From positions 51,322,791 to 51,386,790 of the forward strand of contig OX638133.1 of the NCBI GenBank assembly GCA_951804985.1: a stretch of 64,000 bases of DNA, in the 5' to 3' direction. The notes under the pieces are model-generated. The model saw only the letters and a program-made list of their open reading frames with translations. It was not told where the DNA came from and ran no database searches. Numbering within the stretch: position 1 is the stretch's first letter; the number at the start of each line of letters is the position of its first letter. This stretch comes from Dryomyza anilis. Lineage: Eukaryota; Arthropoda; Insecta; Diptera; Dryomyzidae. Positions 11,228 through 21,139 of this stretch are shown piece by piece. The position numbers and the translations under genes are program-made.

Positions 11228-11537
11228 TATCAGTAAACTTCCTTCTTCTAGAACGTTTAGTTTTCATATGATCTTTTTTACCCTGTTCAGTTAATATAGT
11301 TTTTATGGGTTTAGTACCTAACTCTTCCAAAACTGATTTTCAAATTTCGAGTGAATGGTTTTTTAAAGCATTTAATCCAGTTTTCATTAGAGGTTTTAGA
11401 TGTGTGTACAAGGCCGAAAAAAATGAACCAATTCCACGACCATATTGAACAATTCTAGGAGAATGGTATATATCTCCTATATTATCCAAATTTGATCCGG
11501 ATTGATTAAGATAGTACTCAGAATAAATCTTGTCCAT
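11228..11537 (-). pseudogene. Small Polinton virion-type protein, left copy, truncated
   Basis: Begins MDKIYSEYYLNQSG and runs 65 residues to a premature TGA where the right arm has a Gly codon. A GRGIGSFFSALYTHLKPLMK segment looks amphipathic or hydrophobic. About 95-100 bp present in the right arm are missing before the basic C-terminal tail (KTKRSRRRKFTDIF region). Proteins of this layout lie next to the capsid genes in Polintons and have been likened to adenovirus minor core or membrane-lytic proteins; I make that comparison with low confidence. Confidence 0.6.
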
Positions 11538-11566
11538 GGTTTACATATAAATGATATCAGTACAAC

Positions 11567-11966
11567 TTATGAAGCTTCTTTTATATTACGAAAATGTAAC
11601 GTGCAATAAACGGGGAATTCATTCGACATAATATTTATTTTCTTTCCTTCATCATCTCGTATCATTATAGAAATATTATTTATATTTGAAGATTCCAATG
11701 GATAATATTCAATATTTTTAAAGTGAATATAATTTATTTCATTTAAACATGGAAATATTTTTAAGCATTTTATTTTTTGATCGCCTACATATCTGGGTTT
11801 AATAATGTCTGTGTACACAAACACTAGGTTGTATAGCTCGCTAGATCTTAATTTATAATTTGTATGTGAATTAAATTTTTCATAAGAATTCGATATAACA
11901 TCTAACATTTTAAGTATTGTATTCTCCGATACGAAGTGTCTATTAATACTGCTTTTTACGCCAACT
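11567..11966 (-). pseudogene. Polinton minor capsid protein, C-terminal piece only (left arm)
   Basis: Encodes the last ~130 residues of the minor capsid (penton-type, single jelly roll), including YTDIIKPRYVGDQ, SIMIRDDEGK and YCTLHFRN. The N-terminal half is absent because arm homology ends at 11,966, where the polymerase begins on the other strand. This piece keeps a continuous frame where the right-arm copy has an 8-bp loss. It has no natural start and is probably not expressed as a functional capsid part. Confidence 0.8.
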
Positions 11967-14251
11967 GAGTCTACACTAGCATTTAAAGCCTATGAAAAAA
12001 CCATCCCAGTTGGATATAGTTTTTATATGGATTTTGAATCGATTCTGGAACCGATTAATGGCTGTACAAATAACCCAGAAAATACGTATACAACGAATAC
12101 TCAGAAGCATATACCGTGCGCATTTGCTTGGTATTTGAAAGGGTCATATGAAAATCGTTTCGATAAGCTACAAAATTATACAGGTGAATACAAAAGAACA
12201 AAATAATAATTAAAAAAATAATAATAATAAAAATAAAAAACGATATATGTATAATATTTAATCTTTCGTTTATAGGTCCTGAATGTTCGAGAGTTATGAT
12301 AAAATCTTTAGTTGCGAAAGCGACGCAAATATATTGGAAAGTTTACTCCACGATGAAGGCAATGTCATTGTACCGGAAAGTATTTAGGATCTGCTCATAC
12401 AGAATGTAATTTGAAAGCAAAAAGAACTAAATTCTTTCCCGTAATAACTCATAATTTATCCAAATATGATCTACATTTATTTATACAAAATTTAAACGAA
12501 GTAGAGGTACCTATTGATATTATACCTCTTAATAAAGAGGTATTTATATCTATAACAAAAACTATAAATTTAACTAAAGATCATAGTTTTCAACTTAGAT
12601 TTATAGATTCATTTAGATTTTTACCTAGCAGCCTTGAGAAATTGGTGAAAACTCTAAATGACGAGTCAATCCATATAACTAAAAAGGTTTTTAACAATAA
12701 TTCGTATAAGATATTTTATAGAAAAGGTGTTTTTCCTTATGATTATTTAGATAGCTTTAATAGGTTAAAAGAAAATCAATTACCTGCTAAAGATAAGTTT
12801 TTTAATAGATTAATTAATGAAGAGTGTTCTGAAGATGACTATGCTTATGCTCTGAATGTATGGAACATTTTAAATTGTAAATCTTTGAAAGATTATTTAG
12901 AAGTATACCTAAAGTGTGATGTTGTCTTACTTGCGGATGTTTTTGAGAATTTTAGAAAAATTTGTCTAAAAATTTATGAGCTTGATCCGTGTCATTACTT
13001 CACTGCTCCCGGATTATCTTGGGATGCTATGCTCAAAATGACTTAAATTAACCTCGAACTAATTACCGACATAGAAATGTATACTTTTATTCAAGACGGT
13101 ATACGTGGAGGTTTAACACAATGCTCGATTAGACATGTAAAAGCCAATAATAAATATATGCATAACTTTGATAAATCTAAATGTTCATCATATTTAATGT
13201 ATTATGACGCAAATAATTTATATGGTTATGCGATGTCACAGCCATTACCTTTTAAGGAATTTAGATTTTTAGAGCCATATGAAATTACAGAGTTTACTAT
13301 TGAAAAACTTAAATCACGTAATGAACATTCTTCTAAAGGATATATTTTTGAAGTAGACTTAGAATATCCTTCTTCAATTCATAATTTACATAATGATTTT
13401 CCGTTTTGTCCCGAAAATAAAACACCACCTTCTTGTAATTCTAATTCTAAAAAACTTATAGCAGATCTTAATAATAAGAATAGGTATAAAATACATTATA
13501 AAATGCTTCAAGAATGTATTAAAAATGGTTTAATTTTAAAAAAAGTATATAGAATTTTAGAGTTTTCTCAAAGTTGTTGGCTTAAAAAGTATATAGATCT
13601 GAATATATTAATGAGGTCTAAAGCTACCAATGAGTTTGAGAAAAAATTTTATAAATTAATGAATAATTCAGTTTATGGCAAAACTATGGAAATGTTGAAA
13701 ATAGAAGAAATGTAAACATTTGCTGCAATTGGGAGAATAATGGTAAAGTTAAAGGAGCCAGATCAATAATAGCAAATCCAGCATTCCATAGTAGAACTAA
13801 TATTAATGAAAATATGATAGTAATAGAATCAAAAGTTCTTAAAGTTAAGTTAAATAAACCCATTTATACAGGATTTTGTGTATTAGATTTATCGAAATGG
13901 AAAATGTACGACTTCTATTATAATTACTTAAAAACTAAATTTAATACTAATGTAAGATTAGCTTATACGGACACAGATTCTCTTATAGTTGAGATTAAAA
14001 CAAATGATTTCTATAAAGACATTTATGAAGATGTTGAAAAAACTGATCCATCAAATTATATTTTTGACACTTCTAGTTATGAGTATCCTAATATATATGG
14101 TTATCATCAAAATAATTGTAAAGTTGTGGGTTTGATGAAAGACGAAAATAATCGAAAAATAATGAAAGAAATAATATGTCTTAAACCCAAAACATACTTT
14201 TTTACTGTTGAAAATGATATACCAATGTGTAATTTTACTTTCATCACTTGA
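11967..14251 (+). pseudogene. Polinton protein-primed family B DNA polymerase, broken at both ends
   Basis: Replicative polymerase of the element. Exonuclease motifs: MDFES near 12,025, HNLSKYD near 12,450, YLKCDVVLLAD near 12,905. Polymerase motifs: A, YYDANNLYGYAMSQPLP near 13,200; B, KLMNNSVYGKTMEM near 13,655; C, YTDTDSL near 13,965. Lesions: the normal N-terminus is missing and the gene starts abruptly at the arm joint; an AT-rich block near 12,190-12,275 and frame loss to 12,410; an in-frame TAA at about 13,043; a frameshift near 13,700; the C-terminus is lost after about 14,240. Usual Polinton polymerases exceed 1,000 residues; about 730 codons' worth remains. Confidence 0.9.
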
Positions 14252-14254
14252 CAA

Positions 14255-14748
14255 AATCCGTACTTTAGGTGATCCATGATTTGAAAAGTTTTTTAAACGT
14301 TTAGCTGCAGAACTTGCAGAGGAATGGTTTATTTTATTAATTGTTGTACCACATCCATAGAATTTTCTTCATCTTCGTTAATATTGCTAAATATATGTTC
14401 ATTAGCATTAAAGTCAGTCTGCGAAGCAAAATCTTTTTTTCCAATATATTTTGTTTGAGTTTCATTATCGTTTTTAAATATCCATTTTGTTTGAGTATCT
14501 TTATCCCTTAATGATTTTTACGACTTAACCGATTTCTTCTCTTTCTTAATATTTATTTCTTGTTTGGTAATCAAATATTTTGCGAGTTCCTGTTTTATTC
14601 CATACCATTTATTTATATCTTTAAGTGTATGAGAGGCATATATTGGAAGAAGTTTTCGTTTTAAAAAATTTGAATCTGACATATCGTTAGAATAGCGTTC
14701 ATATGTAGAAGGGTTTAATAATATAAGCTTGGATAAAATATTAGACAT
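14255..14748 (-). pseudogene. Small Polinton protein of unknown function, with early stop
   Basis: The intact part (14,518-14,748) is 76 residues, starting MSNILSKLILLNPSTYERY. Beyond the stop the same frame continues with an acidic and TQT-containing stretch (TQTKWIF, TQTKYIG) to about 14,325, so the protein was probably longer. Its ATG overlaps the end of the upstream small basic protein by 8 bp, indicating a compact cluster with the ATPase gene. It resembles, by position and wording, a recurrent small Polinton protein; no function is assigned. Confidence 0.55.
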
Positions 14749-15103
14749 TTTCTAACATTTTTCCTATAACACCGCTTAAAACAGAAGAAATCAAAATTGG
14801 TATAAATCCTCCTCTTTGGATTAGATGTTTTCTCTTCGATCGTAAAACAGTTTTTGAGCAGCAAAGTTTTCTAATGACATTTTTATATGATTTTAACTTT
14901 ACTAGATCGTTTTTCTTTACATTATGATTTTTATGTAAAACATTAAATGCAATTTCATTAATAGCTTTTATAAGATTATCATCCGCGTTTTTTAGAATTG
15001 TATTTCGCAATTTAGGTTTAGCATTTTTAAGAACATATAGAATATATTTGTTCTCCTTCAATCGTTTCAGTTTGCAGTTTGGAGTGAAACAAAGTAGTAG
15101 CAA
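14741..15103 (-). CDS. Small basic Polinton protein with hydrophobic C-terminus
   Basis: Up to 120 residues; the family-like part begins around YVLKNAKPKLRN (residue ~23), so the true start may be internal or upstream. It is rich in Lys and Arg, contains KRKHLIQRGGFIP and ends with a hydrophobic tail ILISSVLSGVIGKML. This layout is recurrent in Polintons (sometimes called PX) and suggests a virion or membrane-associated role; that is inference. Its 5' end overlaps the ATPase 3' end by 37 bp in a different frame. Confidence 0.6.
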   Translation of the reverse strand: MLLLCFTPNCKLKRLKENKYILYVLKNAKPKLRNTILKNADDNLIKAINEIAFNVLHKNHNVKKNDLVKLKSYKNVIRKLCCSKTVLRSKRKHLIQRGGFIPILISSVLSGVIGKMLENV

Positions 15104-15689
15104 TATTCTTTATTGAAAATGTTAGATCTGAATCTTAATGCGTTATGTGCTTGTTGTGTAAGATCTATTAATAAATAACCATGAGCACTCTCAGTACAAG
15201 TGTTATATACTCTAACTAATTCTTTATAATTTTCAGGATAAATTTGTCTTGCCAAGCATTGAAATTTTAGTTTATCTCTAGGATTTTTATACATAACTAT
15301 ATATTTTGAATTCAATGATATATCTCTTATATATGTCCTCTTATGAAAAATATTTTGAGTTACTAAAACAACTGATAAATTGCGGTGATGCGAACCTTTA
15401 GTAAATAGTTCACAAACTTTTTTGTTAAATGAGTCTAACATTAAATCATCTAAAATTATTAATGTATATTCATTAGCTGAATTCTCAAAGTCATCTGGAA
15501 TGCCTTCAATAAAATTAACAATATCAAGTTCCGGTAAAGAGCTTTTTCAGCATAACACCAAATTACTTTTGAAATAGGAGAACTAATTAAATGTTTATTG
15601 TTAATAAGATTTATAATAAATGTTGATTTGCCACAACCTGATGGTCCACAAACTAACATTTTAAATGGATACACAAATTGATGAAACAT
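15067..15689 (-). pseudogene. Polinton genome-packaging ATPase (FtsK/A32 type), frameshifted
   Basis: The N-terminal piece (15,459-15,689) has the Walker A motif GPSGCGKS near residue 15. The Walker B motif (YTLIILDD) lies near 15,440-15,470 in another frame. The C-terminal piece (15,067-15,441) has TKGSHHRNLSVVLVTQNIF and LNSKYIVMYKNPRDK, typical of viral packaging ATPases. The frame breaks near 15,540. The gene is divergent from the integrase gene; about 100 AT-rich bp between them would hold both promoters. Confidence 0.87.
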
Positions 15690-15787
15690 TGTTCTCTATT
15701 CAATGATGAACTTCTAATATATATAAATATTGTAAACAAGTTTTTTTTATATACATATAAATTTTAAAAAATCAATCATTTACATTA

Positions 15788-17541
15788 TTGGTTGAACTCA
15801 CAATGAGTAAAGAAGTTCTTGTAAATGAATTGCATCGACAAGCAAGAAGAAATTTTAAACGGCGTAGGTTTATTCAAAAGGGTATTTCAGATACTTGGCA
15901 AATTGATCTTGTAGAAATGATACCTTTTGCAAAGATTAATAAAGGATATACATATTTACTGACTGTTATCGATGTTTTTTCTAAATACGCATATGCTTTA
16001 CCTGTTAAAACCAAAAGTGGGATCGATGTAACCTTAGCTATGCAAAATATTCTAGAAAAAAATTGGAAAAAAATTCCCAATAATATTCAATCTGATCAAG
16101 GTAAAGAATTTTTCAATTCTAATTTTAAAAAATTAATGAAAAATTTTGAAATAAACCATTATCATACATTTTCTAATATGAAGGCTTCAATAATTGAAAG
16201 GTTTAATAGAACTTTTAAAAATCAAATGTGGAAAGATTTGAGTCTTCAAGGGAATTATAAATGGCTGAACTTGATTACAAAAAATATCAATATATATAAT
16301 AATAGATATCATCGTAGTATTAAAATGTCTCCAAAAAATGTCAATAAATCTAATCAACAAATACTTTTAAATACAGTTTACAATCATATTAAAACATTTA
16401 AGATGAGTAAATTGAAAATTGGAGATGATGTTCGAATTAGTAAATATAAAGGTACTTTCTACAAAGCATATGAATCCAATTGGTCCAATGAGGTATTCAA
16501 GAAAAATAAAATAAAGATCACAAATCCAATTACTTATCAATTAATTGATTATCAAGGAGAAATAATCAAAGGTGGATTTTATGAAGAAGAATTACTTAAA
16601 ACACAAATATCAAATACGTATCTAGTTGAAAAGGTTTTAAAAAGAAACGAGTTGGGAAAGTTAAGTCTTACCCATGTTCGGTCACATGGAGCGGATTTTT
16701 ATAGTCGGTCGGGCCCGACTATGGAATACCCTACACCTTTAGTGGGGATATTAATGTGGGATATTTAATTGCATACGTAATTTTAAAGTTTTTAATTATG
16801 CTGAACCTCCCCACCCTCAGAATATTATTCATATATCAGAAATATACGTTTTATATCCCCATAAATTAAAAAAATTATATAAAAATATAAAAAACTAAAA
16901 AAAAAATTTGAAAAATATAATTGGGCGGACCACGCCTATATTTAAAATTTTGAAAGGCTAATATTTCATAGTTTTTATTTTAATAATTTACGGATCAAAT
17001 TTCCACTATGAAAACCCGAGAAATAATGAAAAAAAAAGTGGGCGGATCACGCCCATTTTTGGACCACTTATTTATAGGTGAATTCTAACAATACGTAAAT
17101 TTTATAACTATAACTTGAATCCTTTTCGAGTTATTAGTTCCGAAATAGTTATATAAAAGTGACTTGTATGGGAGGTGGGCGTGTCCGTTGACCGATTTGG
17201 TTCATTTTCAAACTCAGTTCCTACTTTTGGCTAAAATATATTCAGACGAAATTTCATCGCTTTCTGATCAGTATTTCTCAAGTTATTCTGTATTCGGACA
17301 GCAAGACGGACAGACAGACGGACTAGCTAAACGGACTCGGGTGGTGATGCTGATCAAGAATATATATACTTTTCCATACCGGACACGCCTCCTAAGGGGC
17401 GTTACAATATATGCACAAAGTTAATATACCCTGTACCTCATAGGTGTAGGGTATAAAAAGGATATGGTGTATGTCAAGTGGCTAGGTTTTGGAAGTGAAC
17501 ATAATTCATGGATTAACAAAAACGATTTATTAACTAAATAA
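15788..17541 (+). pseudogene. Polinton integrase, split by a repeat in its chromodomain
   Basis: Retroviral-type DDE integrase. Catalytic residues are visible: Asp in WQIDLVEM, Asp in IQSDQGKEF, Glu in ASIIERFNRT, so the core (residues ~38-190) is intact. After YLVEKVLK at ~16,640 an 800-bp dispersed repeat interrupts the gene. The rest of a chromodomain (VYVKWLGFGSEHNSWI) resumes at about 17,465-17,520 and ends in TAA. The open frame to 16,768 has a false C-terminus from the repeat. A chromodomain may steer insertion to modified chromatin; here that function is lost, though a core-only product remains possible. Confidence 0.88.
16651..17453 (+). repeat. Dispersed repeat inserted in the Polinton integrase
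   Basis: Begins GTTGGGAAAGTTAAGTC and ends near GGTGTAGGGTA, like the repeats at 6,631, 44,084 and 50,933, but the middle differs and is longer (803 bp). It contains a TATAGTCGGTCGGGCCCGACTA palindromic block, GGGCGGACCACGCC and GACAGACGGAC runs. It lies inside the chromodomain, so it arrived after the Polinton gene was formed. Target duplications are unclear. Confidence 0.75.
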
Positions 17542-17643
17542 ACTAAATGTAACTTATTATAATTGTATTGTTCCAATATTAATATAAATAAAGTTTAAAA
17601 AAAAAATAACTGTCATTCTTATTTAAACATTTGAAATTAAAAG

Positions 17644-18562
17644 ATGGGAGATTCTAGTTTTTATATTACTTTATTAAGTAACAATTCCACAAATATTTAT
17701 GAAAGCACTAAATCTACATTTACAAATTTATTAAAAGAATCTTTGGTTTTAAATGAAAACTGGGTTGTAGGTTTAACAGAAATTTCATTTCAACTTGTTA
17801 ATAACCCATCTACATTTGAAGTATCTCGAAATTTGAATAAAAGGGATATTTTGAAATCAACTTTAAAGTTAAATAAAAGTAGTATCAAAAATGTAAATAG
17901 TGATATAAAAGTAGATAAAAAAATAAATACTATCCCTATCACATATTTAAATTTCATGGACAAAATAAATCAAGCTATCACAAATAGAGAAGAAAAACCA
18001 CAAATTGCAGAAAACCAACTCAATGTCAATTCTAATCCTGAGACAGTTGTAATAAAAAAAAATTTTAAAAATAAAGAAGAGTTGGATATCGATAACAAAA
18101 AAGATAAAAGTTTAAAATTAATAACTGAAAAAGTAGACATTCAAGATACTATAAATGAAAAACCTGAGTTAGTTGGCGTAAAAAGCAGTATTAATAGACA
18201 CTTTGTATCGGAGAATACAATACTTAAAATGTTAGATGTTATATCGAATTCTTATGAAATATTTAATTCACATACAAATTATAAACCTAGTGCTATACAA
18301 CCTAGTGTTTGTGTACACAGTCATTATTAAACCCAGATATGTAGGCGATCAAAAAATAAAATGCTTAAAAATATTTCCATGTTTAAATGAAATAAATTAT
18401 ATTCACTTTAAAAATATTGAATATTATCCATTGGAATCTTCAAATATAAATAATATTTCTATAATGATACGAGATGATGAAGGAAAGAAAATAAATATTA
18501 TGTCGAATGAATTCCCCGTTTATTGCACGTTACATTTTCGTAATATAAAAGAAGCTTCATAA
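17644..18562 (+). pseudogene. Polinton minor capsid protein (penton-like), frameshifted
   Basis: N-terminal part: FYITLLSNNSTNIYESTKS followed by WVVGLTEISF, typical of the Polinton minor capsid protein. A Lys/Asn-rich middle region (residues ~60-180) follows. The C-terminal part reads in another frame at 18,236-18,562 with IIKPRYVGDQ and IMIRDDEGK. The shift occurs near 18,285, where 8 bp are missing relative to the left arm. The left arm has only the last part of this gene. The small virion-type gene starts 30 bp downstream on the same strand. Confidence 0.85.
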
Positions 18563-18591
18563 GTTGTACTGATATCATTTATATGTAAACC

Positions 18592-19013
18592 ATGGACAAG
18601 ATTTATTCTGAGTACTATCTTAATCAATCCGGATCAAATTTGGATAATATAGGAGATATATACCATTCTCCTAGAATTGTTCAATATGGTCGTGGAATTG
18701 GTTCATTTTTTTCGGCCTTGTATACACATCTAAAACCTCTAATGAAAACTGGATTAAATGCTTTAAAAAACCATTCACTCGAAATTGGAAAATCAGTTTT
18801 GGAAGAGTTAGGTACTAAACCCATAAAAACTATATTATCTGAACAGGGTAAAAAGGCTGTTCGAAATTTAAAAGAAAAAGTTATTAGCTAAATTAGAAAT
18901 ATACAAGATGGTAATGGAAAACGTATAAAATTCAAACGACTAAAGAAAAAAGATCATATGAAAACTAAACGTTCTAGAAGAAGGAAGTTTACTGATATAT
19001 TTGGCAACTGTTA
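18592..19013 (+). pseudogene. Small Polinton virion-type protein, right copy
   Basis: 99 residues from MDKIYSEYYLNQSG to a TAA at 18,889. After the stop the same frame resumes with a basic tail (GNGKRIKFKRLKKK, KRSRRRKFTDIF) up to the major capsid start, so the natural protein was longer. It has a GIGSFFSALYTHLKPL amphipathic segment. The left joint of the 7.97-kb tandem duplication falls inside this gene at 18,828-18,831, so the duplicate has only its 3' part. Confidence 0.6.
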
Positions 19014-20272
19014 ATTTATTTATGATGGCAGGATTTATTGAATGTATGAAAAGTGAAATAGATCTTTTTGAGTCACCATCTGTACAAACTAGCATAATTA
19101 AAACAGAGGAGGTATCATATAGTCCAATAGCAACAATTGACAACTCTACTACAATAGAATTTCTTTCACTCGGAAATGGTGAAACATATCGTGATCTAAG
19201 TAGTGTTTATTTACGATTAATTGTAGAAATTAATGGAAGTGGAGGAGTCATAAACAATTTACTTCATTCATTATTTCGGAGCTGTAGTGTTCATTTAAAT
19301 AATAGAAATGTATCGCAATCTGATAATAATTATCACTATAGATCTTATATTGAAACATTATTAAACTATGGAAATGATGCAAAATCTACACATCTTGAAT
19401 CATGCGGATGGTCATTAGATATAAAAAAAATTAATTCAATAGTTGAGAATGAAAATCCAGGTTTAGCTAGACGAAAGAAAACATTTAAAAATGGAGAACG
19501 AGTTGAATTGATTGGAAAACTTCATGCTGATATATTTAATCAATCTAAATATCTTCTTAATAATGTGGATCTTAAAGTAACCCTTAATATGGAGAAACCT
19601 TCTTTTTATATACTAGAAGATTCAAAATCTGGAGAGTCATCTATTAAAATTCATGAAGCTAACTTATACATTAATCATCTTACCATTAATAGTAATATTT
19701 TAATGGCACATCATAATGTTTTACAAAGTAGAAATGCTATTTATCCATATAAAAAAGTTGAAATCAAGACATTCACCATTCACCCCGGCAATCATTCTCT
19801 ACTTTTAGATAATGTTATAATTGGACAACTTCCAAATTTCTTAATATTTGGTATGATAACCAATAAAGCATAATAAAGCATAAACTTTCGCCATTTCAAT
19901 TTACAAAGATTTAATTTAGTTGTAAATGGAGTACAAGTACCAGCACAGCCGATTGAATTTGATTATAAACATGGACGTATAAGTACAAGGGGATATCAAA
20001 CCTTATTTAAAGGTACTGGCATACATTACTTTGATAAGGGACATCAAATAACTAAAGAATTATTTGGTAACGGATATTTCTTACTTGCATTTGATTTAAC
20101 ACCAGATCATAACAATAACTCACACTGCGGAAACTTAATAAATCAGAGTACAATACGAATTGAAGGTCGTTTCAGTGAAGCACTTTCTGAAGCAATTACT
20201 TGTTTAGCATATTGTGAGTTTGATAGTGTTTTGGAAATTGATAAAAATCGTACTGTATTACAATCATTATGA
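19001..20272 (+). pseudogene. Polinton major capsid protein, right copy, internal stop
   Basis: The 290-residue frame (19,001-19,873) covers the N-terminal two thirds of the double-jelly-roll capsid protein, with CMKSEIDLFESP, YRSYIETLLNYG, GKLHADIFNQSKYLLNNVD and KTFTIHPGNHS. At 19,860 a short piece present in the left arm is replaced by a repeated AATAAAGCAT, which creates stops. The C-terminal part reads on to TGA at 20,270-20,272, overlapping the protease ATG. MCP-like proteins usually start near MAGFIECMKSE, so the first ATG at 19,001 may not be the one used. Confidence 0.87.
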
Positions 20273-20742
20273 ATACAAGTAATATAGAAAATATTTTATA
20301 TAAAAATTTAGTAACTAAAAAGAATTTTAAAGGAGTTTTTGCATCAAATCAGCTACCTAGAAATCGAATAAAAAAGCCAGCATTGTATATTGTGAATATG
20401 GATTCATCATTTAAACCAGGATCACATTGGATTGTAATATATTTTCCTCGAAATGTGCCAACTGAGTATTTTTGTACTGCAGGGAGTTCTCCTATTAAAC
20501 CATTTGTAAATTTTATTCAAAGAAATGCATCCACATTTATTAAAAGCAATTTCCGATTACAAAGTGAAATTTCAATGTTATGCGGTGTTTATTGCTGTAT
20601 ATTTATATATTTAAGAAGTAAAAATATTTCTTTTAATAAGTTTTTTAATTATTTTGATATATATAATTTATATATTAATGATATTTTAGCTGTGCATTAT
20701 TTTAAAAGCATTTTTAAGTTTCCTATAATAAAAAATAAATAA
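20269..20742 (+). CDS. Polinton cysteine protease, right copy
   Basis: 157-residue intact frame, the counterpart of the left-arm protease. His53 (GSHW), Glu66 (TEYF), Gln98 and Cys105 (SMLCGVYC) are conserved. Differences from the left copy include E25A, F39Y-region and QNRPAEYFCSAG versus RNVPTEYFCTAG substitutions, none at the presumed catalytic residues. The start overlaps the capsid stop (ATGA). Confidence 0.85.
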   Translation: MNTSNIENILYKNLVTKKNFKGVFASNQLPRNRIKKPALYIVNMDSSFKPGSHWIVIYFPRNVPTEYFCTAGSSPIKPFVNFIQRNASTFIKSNFRLQSEISMLCGVYCCIFIYLRSKNISFNKFFNYFDIYNLYINDILAVHYFKSIFKFPIIKNK

Positions 20743-20860
20743 AACAATTTAATGTAAATAATTTATAAATTTGTTTTTTTATTTCTATTATTTAAAATTT
20801 CACAAATTCATTGAATATAGTATAATAAAAAACAGTTTATTAATAATATGTAATAAACAA

Positions 20861-21139
20861 TTATTTTGTATATTTTATTCTATAATATAATTTTATTAGT
20901 TTGTCAATGTCTTTAGATTTCTTGTCATAATAATAGCAACCACATGTATCTGGTCCCTCCGTTAAGTCATCTGTGGCCCATGGACAGCTCTTATAATGTA
21001 CTCCGTGAATAGTTAATATTTTTTCCATATACTGGTAATGCTTACAAAAAGGGGTAAACTTAATAAACTGTTTTTTATGATCGTCTAATAAAATATTATT
21101 AAATTCTTTTAAAAACTTTTTTACTTTTTTAACTTCCAT
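20861..21139 (-). CDS. 92-residue Polinton arm protein of unknown function, right copy
   Basis: Differs from the left copy at one residue (Asp77 for Val). The frame is intact and converges with the protease gene from the other side, 118 bp apart, in an AT-rich gap that may hold both polyadenylation signals. Cys32, His34, Cys52, Cys66 and Cys68 are conserved. Confidence 0.6.
   Translation of the reverse strand: MEVKKVKKFLKEFNNILLDDHKKQFIKFTPFCKHYQYMEKILTIHGVHYKSCPWATDDLTEGPDTCGCYYYDKKSKDIDKLIKLYYRIKYTK

Larger units (their letters stand above)
7971..11966. repeat. Left inverted arm of the Polinton
   Basis: Reverse complement of 18,171-22,293. It contains the 92-residue gene, protease, major capsid, small virion-type protein and only the last part of the minor capsid gene. 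Homology stops at 11,966 inside the minor capsid gene, and polymerase sequence begins at once. Small indels distinguish the arms; long stretches are nearly identical, implying recent copying or gene conversion. Confidence 0.92.
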
